From contig NZ_QOVG01000007.1 in NCBI RefSeq assembly GCF_010119615.1, positions 62,001-126,000 of the forward strand: a stretch of 64,000 nucleotides of DNA. Direction: 5' to 3'. The position numbers and the translations under genes were made by a program. Under the pieces are notes generated by a model that made no database searches, had not been told where the DNA came from, and was given only the letters and a program-made list of their open reading frames with translations. Origin of the DNA: Pseudoxanthomonas gei. Its GTDB lineage: Bacteria; Pseudomonadota; Gammaproteobacteria; Xanthomonadales; Xanthomonadaceae. Positions 45,711 through 55,644 of this stretch are shown one piece after another; within the stretch, counting starts at the first letter, position 1; every line of letters begins with the position of its first letter.

Positions 45711-46077
45711 GTTCGCGACGGCATCAAGTCCGGGGCCTTGCCACCATGGCCAGCCAGGTGCCGGACCCTGACGCCGGGTTTGAACTGGCCGGCAGCCAAG
45801 GGCCTGGATGCTGATTTTGCGAACGCCTGCCATCCCAATAGCCGCGGGCAACGGCGCAGCGCACCGAGCGCCTGGCCGCCCCCGACCACAGCGAGCCTTC
45901 GCTTGCTGTCCCTGCACGGTATTCAGGGCAATCCTCCCTGTGGGCCACGCGCCGGGGCACATGCTCGCGGCAGTGGACTGCGACGACCGGGCGCGACGGG
46001 TCGTATAGTCGGTGCATGCCGGTCAGATGGCTGGTCTGCGGCTTGGTCGAAACCACCCCAACCAGGAAGGAATCCAC
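45711..46077. other. Intergenic region without a recognisable gene
   Basis: 367 bp between rdgC and a small exported protein. Short open frames exist in several frames but none has a plausible start site or family-like sequence. A TATAGT hexamer at 46004-46009 may be the -10 for the next gene; its -35 is poor. No terminator-like hairpin was seen after rdgC. Confidence 0.5.
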
Positions 46078-46440
46078 ATGAAAATGCTCAAGCTCGCAAT
46101 GCTGGCACTGTCCCTCGCACCGCCCCTGGCCCTGGCCCAATCTGTTTCCGCAAGCGAATCCTTGCGGGTGCCCGGAATAATGACCCCCAGCGGCCAACGC
46201 TTCGCCAGCACCTGCACCGACGCTGCCTTTGCCCAAGCGGCTGATTCAGCCAGATTGGCGCGTCGCTGCCAGACCCTGCTGGCGCACTGGCGCGGTGAAG
46301 CCGAACTGGCGCTCGTCCGGCGCGACAACCCCCGCGTTCGCGCTGTTGCCATTCTCGTACCCGACAGCAACGCGCTCCTGCCGTTCGACACGGTCGCCGC
46401 GCTGCGCACGATGCCGTTGCAGATGAGCTCCGGCAGGTAG
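46078..46440 (+). CDS. Small exported protein of unknown function
   Basis: 120 residues. The ATG at 46078 follows GGAAGGAA at normal distance and opens a signal peptide (MKMLKLAMLALSLAPPLALA-Q). The mature part of about 100 residues has two cysteines (in STCTDA and ARRCQTLL) that could form a disulfide, and no recognised domain. A frame extending 22 codons upstream lacks merit. Confidence 0.7.
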   Translation: MKMLKLAMLALSLAPPLALAQSVSASESLRVPGIMTPSGQRFASTCTDAAFAQAADSARLARRCQTLLAHWRGEAELALVRRDNPRVRAVAILVPDSNALLPFDTVAALRTMPLQMSSGR

Positions 46441-46556
46441 TTCGATGCACCGCGGCGGCACAGGGCCAACGGGCTCCGCTGCCCGGTAATGCCAGCGCCG
46501 CCGCGCCCCCTGCCCGCGGCGGGCGTTTTCACAGGCAATGGCCGCATACTTGCGGC

Positions 46557-47342
46557 ATGTCGTTGCGCCGTCTTCTGCTCAAGCCCTCGCCTTCCATCGA
46601 GCGCGATACCGTGCTGGTACAACTGCCCGACCAGCAACTGGAAGTCCAGCGTGTGCGCGACCCACGCGCCAAGCGCATCAAGCTGAGCGTGGACGAACGG
46701 GGTGCGCGCCTGACCCTGCCGCTGCGCGCCAGCCTGGTCTCGGGCGATCGCTTCCTGCACGAACACCGCCAGTGGCTGGCACTGCAACTGGACAAGTACG
46801 CCGGCGACGACAACGCGGCGGTGCTGGCGCGCAACGTGACGTCAGAGCTGCCGCTGCGCGGCGCCACGCTTCCGCTGGCCTGGCACGAGGGCCGCTATTC
46901 ACGGCTGACCCGCGATGAGCACGGCCTGCATTTCCATCTGCCGGGCCGGGCCAGCGACGCCACCCTGCAGCGCACGCTGAGGGAGTTCTACGAGGCCGAA
47001 GCACGCGCCGATATCGGCCGCTGGCTGCCCCGCTACCTGCCTGGCCTGCCGCGCGGCCCGGCCCGGCTGCGCTTGAAGGTGATGTCCTCGCAATGGGGCT
47101 CGCTGAGCCCCGATGGCTCGCTGGCGCTGGATCTGGCGCTGGTACTGGGGCGTCCGTCGGCGTTCGAGTACGTGCTGGTCCACGAGCTGTGCCACCTGAT
47201 CCATGCCAACCACTCGCCGCGGTTCTGGCACGAGGTGGAAGCGCGCTTTCCCGAATGGCGCGATGAGCGGGAATATTTCCATGCCCACGGTCGCGGCCTC
47301 AAGGCGAGCCTGCGCGCCCTGCTGGCGACTCCATCCCGGTAG
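46557..47342 (+). CDS. YgjP/SprT-like M48-type metal-dependent hydrolase (DUF45)
   Basis: 261 residues. The zinc site is HELCHLIHANHSPRFW (about 200-215), HExxH with Cys inside, plus a downstream His/Glu, as in the YgjP family. VMSSQWGSLSPDGSLALDLALVLG is the other conserved family block. No signal peptide, so cytoplasmic. Members are called metallopeptidases; a nucleotide-hydrolysing role has been proposed for E. coli YgjP. Substrate unassigned. Confidence 0.88.
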   Translation: MSLRRLLLKPSPSIERDTVLVQLPDQQLEVQRVRDPRAKRIKLSVDERGARLTLPLRASLVSGDRFLHEHRQWLALQLDKYAGDDNAAVLARNVTSELPLRGATLPLAWHEGRYSRLTRDEHGLHFHLPGRASDATLQRTLREFYEAEARADIGRWLPRYLPGLPRGPARLRLKVMSSQWGSLSPDGSLALDLALVLGRPSAFEYVLVHELCHLIHANHSPRFWHEVEARFPEWRDEREYFHAHGRGLKASLRALLATPSR

Positions 47343-47433
47343 ACGCCAGCTTCGGTCTCCGCTGCGCCTACAGGGGCGAGCGGATGAGCAAACATTGCAT
47401 GCGAGACGGCGGCTGAGCGCCACCGGCCGGTCA

Positions 47434-48285
47434 TCAGCGGTTGAGGAAATCGCCGATGGCCTGCGCTACTTCGGCCGGCTTTTCCATGTGCAGGTGATGG
47501 TTGCCCTGGATGACGAAGAGTTCGCCATCGGGCAGCAACGCTGCGCGGGCACGACGCAGCGGATCGGGCAGGTAGCTCTGCGCCGGGTCGGCGAAGACGA
47601 CGCGCGCAGGGCATTCGATGCCCCGGACCAGGTCGGCGACCTGCTCTTCGGTCATGCGCTGCAGCGCCGGCAGGGTCAGGCGCGGGTCGCTGCTCCAGGC
47701 GTAGCCGCCCTCGACGGCAACCACCCCGCGCTCGACCAGCAGGCGGGCGCTGGCTTCGCTGAGCTGGTTGGCCTGCATGCGCGCACGGATGGGGGCGGCC
47801 AGGTCGGGGAACACGCGCAGCTTCTTGCCGGGCAGTGCGCGCATGTCGGCCACGCTTTGGCGCAGGCGCAAGGCGGTGCGCCCGGGTGTTTCGGCCAGCG
47901 CGCCCAGTGCCTCGATCGCGACTAGGCGCCGGACACGCTGCGGCAGCGAGGCGGCCAGGATGCTGCCGATGCCCGCGCCCATCGAATGGCCCAGCACCGC
48001 GAAGCTTTCCCAACCCAGGCCATCGACCACGTCGAGGATCGCGTTGAGGGTGACCGACAAGGTGTAGTCGGCGCCGGCGGCCAGGTGCGCGCTGCGGCCA
48101 TGGCCGGGCAGGTCCAGCATCACCAGGTCCAGGCCGGGCAGCTCGGCGGCCAGCGGCGCGAAGCTGGCCGCGTTGTCCAGCCAGCCATGCAGGGCCAGCA
48201 CCCGGGGTTGCCCCGGTGACCCGCTGCGCAGGGCGGCCAGGCGACCCAGCTGGACCTCGAAGCCGGTCTCGACCGGGATTGTCAC
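47434..48285 (-). CDS. Alpha/beta hydrolase
   Basis: 283 residues from a GTG at 48285 that overlaps the hemH stop (GTGA). Classic fold marks: [14 protein letters not shown] (oxyanion loop), [12 protein letters not shown], and the nucleophile elbow [12 protein letters not shown] with Ser; a C-terminal acid and [11 protein letters not shown] with His. A cap domain of about 90 residues lies between. Substrate unknown. The longer open frame into hemH is rejected. Confidence 0.88.
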   Translation of the reverse strand: MTIPVETGFEVQLGRLAALRSGSPGQPRVLALHGWLDNAASFAPLAAELPGLDLVMLDLPGHGRSAHLAAGADYTLSVTLNAILDVVDGLGWESFAVLGHSMGAGIGSILAASLPQRVRRLVAIEALGALAETPGRTALRLRQSVADMRALPGKKLRVFPDLAAPIRARMQANQLSEASARLLVERGVVAVEGGYAWSSDPRLTLPALQRMTEEQVADLVRGIECPARVVFADPAQSYLPDPLRRARAALLPDGELFVIQGNHHLHMEKPAEVAQAIGDFLNR

Positions 48286-49283
48286 CGGCGCGCTTCGGCG
48301 CGCTGGGCCAGCGCCACCAGCGCCTCGGCATGTTCCGGCGAATCGTTGAGACAGGGGATGTAGCGAAGCTCGCCGCCCTGTTCGGTGAACCCTTCGGCAA
48401 ACTGCATCGCCACTTCTTCCAGCGTTTCCAAACAGTCCACCGCGAAACCGGGACACACCACGTCGACCCGGCGCAGGCCGCGCGTGGACAGGTGCTGCAG
48501 CATCGTATCGGTGGAAGGCAGCAGCCAGCGCTCCTTGCCGAAGCGCGACTGGTAGGTCAGCGTCCACTCGTCGGCGCCGAGCCCCAGGGCGGCGGTGATC
48601 GCCTTGACGCTGGCCTCGCAGCGCTGCGGATACGGGTCGCCGGCATCGGCGATGCGCTGCGGCAGGCCGTGGAAGGAAAACAGCAGGTGCTCGCCGCTGC
48701 CATGCCGCTGGCGCCAGCTGCGGATCGAATCGGCCACTGCGACCACCCAGCGCGCGTCCATGGAGTAGTCATCGACCATGGTCACCGGCATGGCACCGGA
48801 CCCGCCCGGGAGTCCGCGCTGCAGTTCGAGTTCTCGATCCACTACGTCACGGATGGAAGCGGTGGTGGTGGTCGAATACTGCGGGTACAGCGGCAGCACC
48901 ACCACGCGCTGGAATCCTTCTTCCCGCAGCCGTTTCAATTCCTCCTTCAACGCCGGCCGGCCATAACGCATGGCATGCACCACCCGCCACGCCGGCAGCC
49001 GCGCCTGCATGGCGGCGGCCAGCCGCTGCGTGTAGACCGCCAGCGGCGAACCTTCCGGCAACCACACGCTGGCGTACTTGCGCGCCGCCTTGGGGCCGCG
49101 CAGCGGCAGGATCACGAAATGCAGCAGCGGGCACCAGATCCAGCGGCTGAGCTGGACCACCCGGTGGTCGTGCAGGAACTCGGCCAGGTAACGGCGCACG
49201 GCCTTGGCCGTGGGCGCATCGGGGGTACCTAGATTGGCGACCACCAGTGCAATCCGTGGCGGGCTATCGGGGGCTTGGTGCAT
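48282..49283 (-). CDS. hemH: Ferrochelatase
   Basis: Inserts Fe2+ into protoporphyrin IX, the last step of heme synthesis. It has 333 residues from the ATG at 49283: [24 protein letters not shown] opening, the middle [28 protein letters not shown] with the active-site His, [11 protein letters not shown], and [16 protein letters not shown]. No [2Fe-2S] cysteine cluster at the C-terminus. Coupled to the hydrolase gene downstream. Confidence 0.96.
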   Translation of the reverse strand: MHQAPDSPPRIALVVANLGTPDAPTAKAVRRYLAEFLHDHRVVQLSRWIWCPLLHFVILPLRGPKAARKYASVWLPEGSPLAVYTQRLAAAMQARLPAWRVVHAMRYGRPALKEELKRLREEGFQRVVVLPLYPQYSTTTTASIRDVVDRELELQRGLPGGSGAMPVTMVDDYSMDARWVVAVADSIRSWRQRHGSGEHLLFSFHGLPQRIADAGDPYPQRCEASVKAITAALGLGADEWTLTYQSRFGKERWLLPSTDTMLQHLSTRGLRRVDVVCPGFAVDCLETLEEVAMQFAEGFTEQGGELRYIPCLNDSPEHAEALVALAQRAEARR

Positions 49284-49447
49284 GTCCACATGATGACAGA
49301 AGGGCTGCGAGCCTCGTCCGCGGAACCCCACCTGCAATACTCATCATCGATTCACGTTTTCGCGACTAGGCTGAACTTTCAAGGTGTTAGCGTGCATTCC
49401 TTCCGCGACACCTTCTTTTCAAACCACCGCGACACCCGGAGTCCGCC

Positions 49448-50347
49448 ATGCCTGTCCTGAATTGCTTTCCAGCGTCGCGCCTGTCGCGTCTGGCCGTCGT
49501 CCTGGCCGCCAGCACCTTCGCCAGCCATGCCATGGCCGGCCCCGTCGAGGACCAGCGCGCCACCAATGCGGTGCGCGTACTCACTGAAATCCAGCAGATC
49601 CCCGAACAGGGCATCCCCGACAAGCTGCTGGACGAAGGCAAGGCCGTGGTGGTCATCCCCGATACCCTCAAGGTCGGGCTGGTGGTCGGCGCCCGCCGCG
49701 GCCACGGCCTGATGTCGGTGAAGAACCGTGATGGCAGCTGGTCGCAGCCGGTGTTCGTGAAGCTCACTGGCGGCAGCATCGGATTCCAGGCCGGGGTGCA
49801 GTCTTCGGACGTGGTGCTGGTATTCCGCAACGACCGCAATCTTGAAAACATCGTCAACGGCAAGGTCACCCTGGGCGCCGATGCGGGCGTGGCCGCCGGT
49901 CCGGTCGGGCGCAATGCCTCGGCGTCCACCGATGGCCAGCTCAAGGCCGAGATCTGGTCGTGGTCGCGCGCCCGTGGCCTGTTCGCCGGCGTGGCCCTGG
50001 ACGGCGCGGTGCTGCAGATCGACGATGACGCCAACGTGGCCGTGTACGGCAGCGCCGCCACCCCCCGGGCGATTTTCGAAAGCCGCGCCGAGCTGCCTTC
50101 CGACGCCGTGGTCGGCTTCCGCGACCAGCTGGAGGAAGCCACGGCCATCGCCCGCGCCGCGCGCAGCGACGGCACCACGGCCACAACGGACAAGCCGGCT
50201 GCGATCGCCGCGCCGGTGACCGTGACCGGCTCGTCGGCGGCCCAGGTGCAGCCAGTGGCCGGCGTGGAAACCCAGACCCAGGGTTTCCAGCCCATCGCCG
50301 ATGGCGAGATCCGCAGCGAAGTGCTGGCCGAACCGGGTACGCCGTGA
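49448..50347 (+). CDS. Lipid-binding SYLF-domain protein (YSC84-like)
   Basis: 299 residues with a signal peptide (about 1-30, SHAMA-G). The SYLF domain (about 50-215) reads IPDKLLDEGKAVVVIPDTLKVGLVVGARRGHG, VKLTGGSIGFQAGVQSSDVVLVF and GPVGRNASASTDGQLKAEIWSWSRARGLFAG. The family binds phospholipids. The last 65 residues are a Thr/Ala/Gln-rich tail without a fold. Divergent from hemH. Confidence 0.88.
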   Translation: MPVLNCFPASRLSRLAVVLAASTFASHAMAGPVEDQRATNAVRVLTEIQQIPEQGIPDKLLDEGKAVVVIPDTLKVGLVVGARRGHGLMSVKNRDGSWSQPVFVKLTGGSIGFQAGVQSSDVVLVFRNDRNLENIVNGKVTLGADAGVAAGPVGRNASASTDGQLKAEIWSWSRARGLFAGVALDGAVLQIDDDANVAVYGSAATPRAIFESRAELPSDAVVGFRDQLEEATAIARAARSDGTTATTDKPAAIAAPVTVTGSSAAQVQPVAGVETQTQGFQPIADGEIRSEVLAEPGTP

Positions 50348-50427
50348 CCGGGGCACGGGCCGCCGGCGCAGTCCGCCGGCCCGTCGCTGCGTTATCCTGA
50401 GCACCCTCATTTCATTGCGAGCACACC

Positions 50428-50649
50428 ATGGGCGGTTTGAGCATCTGGCATTGGATCATCGTGCTGGTGGTGGTGTTGCTGGTCTTCGGCACCAAGCGCC
50501 TGCGCAACGCCGGGCAGGACCTGGGCGAGGCGGTGAAGGGTTTCAAGAAGGGCATGAAGGACGACGACAAGCCCGGCCAGCTGGGCGACGACTCGCGCAG
50601 CGACGAAACCCCCAGCGAGTCCCGGGACCGCGACCGCGACGCGCGTTGA
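50428..50649 (+). CDS. tatA: Sec-independent translocase TatA
   Basis: Pore-forming subunit of the twin-arginine export system. It has 73 residues: one N-terminal helix (about 6-20), the [24 protein letters not shown] hinge and amphipathic helix with the canonical FG, then a charged tail. First gene of tatABC; tatB begins 21 nt later. Confidence 0.95.
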   Translation: MGGLSIWHWIIVLVVVLLVFGTKRLRNAGQDLGEAVKGFKKGMKDDDKPGQLGDDSRSDETPSESRDRDRDAR

Positions 50650-50670
50650 TACCGGGGGCATAACCCGGCC

Positions 50671-51084
50671 ATGTTCGGCATCAGCAGCGGCGAGCTTTTC
50701 TTCATCGCCCTCATCGCCTTGATCGTGCTCGGTCCCGAGCGCCTGCCCAAGGCCACGCGCCTGGCCGGCATGTGGGTGCGCCGGGCGCGTACCCAGTGGC
50801 ATACGGTGAAGGACGAGCTGGAACGCGAACTGGCCGCCGAGGAACTCAAGCGCAGCCTGCAGGATGCACAGACGGCGCTGCGCGATACCGAGCAGAAGAT
50901 CCGCGACAGCGGCCACGAGGCCCGCCGCGAGTTCGAACAGATGCGTGCTTCGGTGCAGGACGGGCCTGAAGCGGCCGCCGGTCCGGCAGTGGCCGGTCCT
51001 GCAAGCGAGGCGCAGGCCGCCCAAGCATCGCCGGAGGGCATGCAACCGACACAGGACCCGGGCGATGAACCGCGCAACGCCTGA
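50671..51084 (+). CDS. tatB: Sec-independent translocase TatB
   Basis: Receptor subunit for twin-arginine signal peptides together with TatC. It has 137 residues: MFGISSGELFFIALIALIVLGPERLP, an amphipathic helix, a long Glu/Arg coiled stretch and an Ala/Pro tail. The stop lies 20 nt inside tatC, so translation is coupled. Confidence 0.94.
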   Translation: MFGISSGELFFIALIALIVLGPERLPKATRLAGMWVRRARTQWHTVKDELERELAAEELKRSLQDAQTALRDTEQKIRDSGHEARREFEQMRASVQDGPEAAAGPAVAGPASEAQAAQASPEGMQPTQDPGDEPRNA

Positions 51085-51808
51085 CTCCGAGGCCGAATCC
51101 AGCCTGCTCAGCCACCTGATCGAGCTGCGCTCGCGCTTGATGCGCGGGCTGGCGGGCGTATTCGTGGTGTTGCTGGCACTGCTTCCCTTCACCAGCAGGC
51201 TCTACAACTGGATCGCCGAGCCACTGATCGGGCGCCTGCCCGCCGGGCAGACCATGATCGCCACCGATCCGGCCGGCGGCTTCATCGCGCCGGTGAAGCT
51301 GGCGCTGTTCGCGGCGATCTTCGTGGCGGCACCGTGGTTGCTGTACCAGGCCTGGGCCTTCGTCGCACCGGGGCTGTACCAGCGCGAGAAGAAACTGGCG
51401 CTGCCGATGCTGGCCTCGGCGGTGACGCTGTTCTATTCGGGCTGCGCCTTCGCCTACTTCGTGGTGCTGCCGTCGCTGTTCAAGTTCGTCATCAACTTCA
51501 CCCCCGATGTCATCGCGGTGACGCCGGACGCCAGCGCCTACCTGGATTTCGTGCTGGTGATCTTCCTGGCCTTCGGCGCCAGCTTCGAGCTGCCGGTGGC
51601 GCTGGTGATCCTGGTGTTGCTGGGCTGGGTGACGCCAGCGCAGCTGAAGGAAGCGCGTGGCTACGCGCTGGTCGGCATCTTCGTGCTGGCGGCCATCATC
51701 ACCCCGCCCGACGTGGTCTCCCAGCTGCTGCTGGCGATCCCGATGTACCTGCTGTACGAGGCCGGCATCATCGCTTCGAAATGGGTCAGACCGCGCGAAG
51801 CCGAATGA
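51065..51808 (+). CDS. tatC: Sec-independent translocase TatC
   Basis: Polytopic core of the Tat translocase, 247 residues with six membrane segments. The N-terminus reads SEAESSLLSHLIELRSRLMR, with the signal-peptide binding HLIELR; further PAGGFIAPVKLALF, YQAWAFVAPGLYQREKK and a C-terminal ITPPDVVSQLLLAIPMYLLYE. The ATG at 51065 overlaps tatB by 20 nt. Confidence 0.95.
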   Translation: MNRATPDSEAESSLLSHLIELRSRLMRGLAGVFVVLLALLPFTSRLYNWIAEPLIGRLPAGQTMIATDPAGGFIAPVKLALFAAIFVAAPWLLYQAWAFVAPGLYQREKKLALPMLASAVTLFYSGCAFAYFVVLPSLFKFVINFTPDVIAVTPDASAYLDFVLVIFLAFGASFELPVALVILVLLGWVTPAQLKEARGYALVGIFVLAAIITPPDVVSQLLLAIPMYLLYEAGIIASKWVRPREAE

Positions 51809-51852
51809 CCGCGTAGACCCGAGCTTGCCCGGCGCAACGAAAAAAGATGCGG

Positions 51853-52731
51853 TCAGGCCTCGAAGTGGGTGGCCATCGCGGACGGATCCACCGTAGCGCC
51901 GCTGCCCAGCATCTGCCGCCACGCATAGAAGACGGCTCCGGCCATGACCGGCATCAGCACGGCCATCAGCAGCAGGTTGGACACCCACATGGCCGCCATC
52001 GGCCCGGCCAGCAGCTGCACCACCATGGCCAGCAACTGGATGCCGATGCTCAGCGCGAACAGGGTGATCAGCAGCAGCAGGTAGAACACGGCCATTGCCA
52101 GCAGGTTGTGCGCGCAGGCGCGGAAACTGTTGCGCATGGCGGTGAGCCCGCCGTTGCCGCCAAAGACGATGTCCGGCACCGCCACGAACGTGATCAGGCT
52201 CACCACGATCACCGCGGCAAACAGCATCAGCACCCACAGCAGCAGGCGTCCGACCGGCAGGGCCTGCACCAGCGCCGGATCGGGCTGGCCGCCGGACTGC
52301 GCGGTTTCCTGCAGCTTGGCCATCACCTCGGCCAGGTGCTGCAGCTCGCCGGGGCCTACCATCACGATCAGCAGCAGGCCCAGCAGCAAGGCGGCCGCCA
52401 GCTGGGGCAGCAAGGTGGCCAGCAGGCCGGGGATCTTGTCGCCATGCAAGGCATGCAGCAGGTGCGAAGGCAACGCCGGCCTGCCTTCATCGACCTCGTG
52501 CACCGCCCACAGCAACCCGGCGAACAACAACGGACCGACCAGCGCCAGCCCCAGCTGCAGCAACAGCCCCAGGGTCACGTTCAAGGCCATGGCCTGCACG
52601 GCCACCATCGACAGCAATCCCCAGATCGCCCCCAGCAGAGCCAGCGCCAGCGGCGCCTTGCGAAGCAGCGCAAACGCGCCCAGCAGCCATTCCGCGCCGG
52701 CACCCGCCGGCACTTTGTTGATCGTCGACAT
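51853..52731 (-). CDS. BPSS1780-type integral membrane protein
   Basis: 292 residues with about six hydrophobic segments. The N-terminal INKVPAGAGAEWLLGAFALLRKAPLA, VQAMALNVTLGLLLQLG, GPLLFAGL and PDIVFGGNGGLTAMRNSFRA match the BPSS1780 family of uncharacterised proteobacterial membrane proteins. No function assigned. It is convergent with tatC (44 nt between stops). Confidence 0.82.
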   Translation of the reverse strand: MSTINKVPAGAGAEWLLGAFALLRKAPLALALLGAIWGLLSMVAVQAMALNVTLGLLLQLGLALVGPLLFAGLLWAVHEVDEGRPALPSHLLHALHGDKIPGLLATLLPQLAAALLLGLLLIVMVGPGELQHLAEVMAKLQETAQSGGQPDPALVQALPVGRLLLWVLMLFAAVIVVSLITFVAVPDIVFGGNGGLTAMRNSFRACAHNLLAMAVFYLLLLITLFALSIGIQLLAMVVQLLAGPMAAMWVSNLLLMAVLMPVMAGAVFYAWRQMLGSGATVDPSAMATHFEA

Positions 52732-52797
52732 CCAGGGTTTTTCCGATGGTCTTGGTGAAAGGTGGGTGCGGCTGCGTCCCGACGCAGCCCTTATAGA

Positions 52798-53535
52798 TCA
52801 GCGCGCGTGCAGGCCGCGTGCGTGCTTGACGAAGCGCCGCAACAGTTTGCGCGCCTGCGGCGCCGCCGTCACCTCGCGCGCGATGCTGGCGGGACAACGG
52901 CCGGCCTGTTTCAACTCTTCGCCGCGGAAAGCGACGTAGCCACGCATGTGGTGGGTGGCGAATTCGGGATGGAACTGCACGCCCCAGGCCCGGTCGCGCC
53001 AACGGAAGGCATGGCAATCGTCCTGCCCGGATTTCGCCAGCACGGTGGCGCCGTCCGGTGGACGCAGCACCGTCTGCACGTGGGTGGCATGGGCGGGAAA
53101 GCTCAGTGGCATGCCCGCGAACAGCGGGTCTTCGTGCGCCGGCGGATGCAGGTCGATGTTGACCGTGCCCGACTCGCGACCGGCCGGGTTGTAGGCCACC
53201 TCGCCGCCCAGCGCGTGGGCCAGCAGCTGGTGCCCGTAGCAGATGCCCAGCAGCGACATGCCGTCGTGGGCCGCATCGCGCAGCCAGTCGGCGCTGCGTT
53301 CGCTCCATTCGGCCTTGTCTGTGACCATCGCCGCCGAGCCGGTGACGATGACGCCGGCGAAGCCCTCGCGCCGCGGCAGCGCGTCGCCCTGTTCCACGTT
53401 CACCACTACCGCCTCGCTGGCTTCCAGGCCGGCGGCCACGCGAATCCAGTGCGGGAAGCGCCCATACCTTCGCAGACGCAGTGCCGGCTGGCCGGTTTCG
53501 ACGATCAGGAACGGGGCTTGGTGGAAGGTCTTCAC
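52798..53535 (-). CDS. Class I glutamine amidotransferase-like protein
   Basis: 245 residues. Triad visible: nucleophile Cys in LLGICYGHQLLAHALGG, His and Glu in WGVQFHPEFATHH. VIVTGSAAMVTDKAEWS is the substrate-side loop found in the GMP-synthase-like free-standing group (YfeJ/GuaA-like GATase1). The partner synthetase is unknown. I prefer the GTG at 53535 (MKTFHQAPFLIVETG); the longer frame reads into glyQ in antisense. Confidence 0.88.
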   Translation of the reverse strand: MKTFHQAPFLIVETGQPALRLRRYGRFPHWIRVAAGLEASEAVVVNVEQGDALPRREGFAGVIVTGSAAMVTDKAEWSERSADWLRDAAHDGMSLLGICYGHQLLAHALGGEVAYNPAGRESGTVNIDLHPPAHEDPLFAGMPLSFPAHATHVQTVLRPPDGATVLAKSGQDDCHAFRWRDRAWGVQFHPEFATHHMRGYVAFRGEELKQAGRCPASIAREVTAAPQARKLLRRFVKHARGLHAR

Positions 53536-53602
53536 TACGGGAAATGGAGGCCGGTCAGTGGCTTGCGCCCTTATACTAGCCCGCTTTTCCGCAGTGCAAT
53601 AA

Positions 53603-54532
53603 ATGCCGATGACCGGACCCACCTTCCAGGCCTTGATCCAGACCCTCAATGCCTATTGGGCAGCGCAGGGCTGCGTGCTGATCCAGCCGCTCGACATCGA
53701 GGTAGGCGCCGGCACCTTCCACCCGGCAACCTTCCTGCGCGCGCTGGGCCCGGAGCCGTGGAGCGCCGCCTACGTGCAGCCCTGCCGCCGCCCCACCGAC
53801 GGCCGCTATGGGGAGAACCCCAACCGCCTGCAGCATTACTACCAGTACCAGGTGGTGATGAAACCCAATCCCGACAACATCCAGGAACTGTACCTGGAAT
53901 CGCTGAAGGCCCTGGGCATCGACCCACGCGTGCACGACCTGCGCTTCGTCGAGGACAACTGGGAATCGCCGACGCTGGGTGCCTGGGGGCTGGGCTGGGA
54001 AGTCTGGTTGAACGGCATGGAAGTCACCCAGTTCACCTATTTCCAGCAGGCCGGCGGCCTGGAATGCCGCCCGGTGCTGGGCGAGATCACCTACGGCCTC
54101 GAGCGCCTGTGCATGTACCTGCAGAACGTGGACAACGTCTACGACCTGGTCTGGACCGATGGCCCGCAGGGTGTGGTGACCTACGGTGATGTCTACCACC
54201 AGAACGAAGTGGAGCAGAGCACCTACAACTTCGAGATCGCCGACGTGGCCGAGCTGCTGCATCGCTTCGACGCCTGCGAGGCCGAATCGCAGAAGCTGGT
54301 CGAGGCCGGCCTGCCGCTGCCCGCCTACGAGCAGGTATGCAAGGCCAGCCACTGCTTCAACCTGCTGGATGCGCGCCGCGCGATCTCGGTGACCGAACGC
54401 CAGCGCTACATCCTGCGCGTGCGCAAGCTGGCCCAGGCTGTGGCCGAGTCCTACCTGGCCCAGCGCGAGAAGCTGGGCTTCCCGGGCCTGCGCAACACCA
54501 GGCAGCTCCACAACAGGGATGTCGCCGCGTGA
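53603..54532 (+). CDS. glyQ: Glycine--tRNA ligase, alpha subunit
   Basis: Catalytic subunit of the tetrameric bacterial GlyRS. It has 309 residues with the conserved text [50 protein letters not shown] and [13 protein letters not shown]. Start is ATG 53603 or 53609. Its stop overlaps the start of a GST gene (GTGA), and the beta subunit gene comes two genes later. Confidence 0.97.
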   Translation: MPMTGPTFQALIQTLNAYWAAQGCVLIQPLDIEVGAGTFHPATFLRALGPEPWSAAYVQPCRRPTDGRYGENPNRLQHYYQYQVVMKPNPDNIQELYLESLKALGIDPRVHDLRFVEDNWESPTLGAWGLGWEVWLNGMEVTQFTYFQQAGGLECRPVLGEITYGLERLCMYLQNVDNVYDLVWTDGPQGVVTYGDVYHQNEVEQSTYNFEIADVAELLHRFDACEAESQKLVEAGLPLPAYEQVCKASHCFNLLDARRAISVTERQRYILRVRKLAQAVAESYLAQREKLGFPGLRNTRQLHNRDVAA

Positions 54533-55170
54533 TCCTCATCGGCATGTTCGATTCGCCTTACGTGCGGCGCGTCGCCATTGCCATGACCCTGCTCGGGCTG
54601 GAGTTCGAGCATCGCAACTGGTCGGTCGGCAAGGATTTCGACCGCATCCGCCAGTACAGCCCGATCGGCCGGGTGCCGGCACTGGTCCTGGACTCGGACG
54701 AAGTGCTGGCCGAGTCGGCGATGATCCTGGATTACCTGGACAGCCTGGTCGGCCCGCAGCGCGCGCTGTTGCCGGTCGAAGGCGCGGCGCGCCGGCAGGC
54801 GCTGCGCCTGATCGGCCTGGCCACCGGCGCGGCCGACAAGGGCATCATGGTCGTGATCGAGCGCGTGTTCCGGCCCGAGGAAAAACGCCATGCGCCATGG
54901 ACCGATCGTTGCCTGGTGCAGCTGCGGGGCGCGTTGGCCGAGCTGGACAGACAATGCGCCGCGCGCCCTGGCCAGTGGCTGGTCGGCGAGGCGATGACGC
55001 TGGCTGACATCACCGTGGCCTGCGATGCGACTTACGTGGGCGAAGCGGTGCCGCTGGACCTTGCCGCATACCCCAGCCTGCAGGCGCACGTCGCACGCTG
55101 CGAAGCCTTGCCGGTGTTCCAGCGATTCCACATTCCGTTCGATCCGCCGACGGCCCCGCCGCCACCATGA
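54529..55170 (+). CDS. Glutathione S-transferase-like protein
   Basis: 213 residues with thioredoxin-like N-domain [49 protein letters not shown] (glutathione-binding VPxL and SA) and an alpha-helical C-domain, [15 protein letters not shown]. The start is a GTG inside the glyQ stop, and the end overlaps the cupin start, so it is coupled on both sides inside the gly operon. Substrate unknown. Confidence 0.88.
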   Translation: MILIGMFDSPYVRRVAIAMTLLGLEFEHRNWSVGKDFDRIRQYSPIGRVPALVLDSDEVLAESAMILDYLDSLVGPQRALLPVEGAARRQALRLIGLATGAADKGIMVVIERVFRPEEKRHAPWTDRCLVQLRGALAELDRQCAARPGQWLVGEAMTLADITVACDATYVGEAVPLDLAAYPSLQAHVARCEALPVFQRFHIPFDPPTAPPPP

Positions 55171-55532
55171 AAGAACGCCTGACCCCGCAACACGCGCTGG
55201 CGATGCTGGCGCGCAATGCCGACAACCTGCCTTTCGTGGAGTTGTTCCAGCATGGCTCGCTGTCGGTGGAGATGTACCAGCCGCTGGGCCAGGACCTGCA
55301 GGCGCCACATACGCGCGACGAGGTCTACGTGGTGGCGTCAGGCAGCGGCGAGTTCGTCAACAATGGGCAGCGCAGGCCTTTCGAACCGGGCGAACTGCTG
55401 TTCGTGCCGGCCGGCGTCGAACACCGTTTCGAGAATTTCAGCGACGACTTCGCCGCCTGGGTGATCTTCTATGGTCCCGAGGGTGGCGAACAATCAAGAG
55501 CCCCTCTCCCATTGGGAGAGGGGTTGGGGTGA
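55167..55532 (+). CDS. Cupin-domain protein whose C-terminus runs into a REP element
   Basis: 121 residues; a single beta-barrel cupin: HTRDEVYVVASGSGEFVNNGQ, motif 2 PGELLFVPAGVEHRFENFSDD. Metal ligands by pattern are His48 and nearby acids in motif 1 and His in motif 2. The last 10 codons (about APLPLGEGLG) and the TGA stop are encoded by the left palindrome of the repeat at 55501, so the original 3' end has been replaced. The ATG overlaps the GST stop (ATGA). Confidence 0.85.
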   Translation: MKERLTPQHALAMLARNADNLPFVELFQHGSLSVEMYQPLGQDLQAPHTRDEVYVVASGSGEFVNNGQRRPFEPGELLFVPAGVEHRFENFSDDFAAWVIFYGPEGGEQSRAPLPLGEGLG

Positions 55533-55622
55533 GGGTCCGGCGAAACCATCGGCATTCCAACCCCATTACCTCCGCCGCACCCTCATCCGCCCTGCGGGCA
55601 CCTTCTCCCGAAGGGGAGAAGG
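55501..55622. repeat. REP-like double-palindrome element in the gly operon
   Basis: Left palindrome CCCCTCTCCC-ATT-GGGAGAGGGG (55501-55523), right palindrome CCTTCTCCC-GAAG-GGGAGAAGG (55601-55622), with TGAGGGT/ACCCTCA inner arms. The form matches the intergenic repeats common in xanthomonads. It separates cupin from glyS. Confidence 0.85.
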
Positions 55623-55644
55623 GAAATAAACGAAGGCTCGAAAC

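Noticed and set aside
45808-46008. Short open frame in the gap between rdgC and the small exported protein
   Set aside because: No ribosome site, Arg/Pro/Ala-rich residues typical of non-coding GC-rich frames, and no family-like sequence.
51806-51855. TGACCGC/GCGGTCA inverted repeat between tatC and the BPSS1780-type gene
   Set aside because: Each arm is simply the stop codon of one convergent gene plus CCGC, with a 36-nt loop; too weak to call a terminator.
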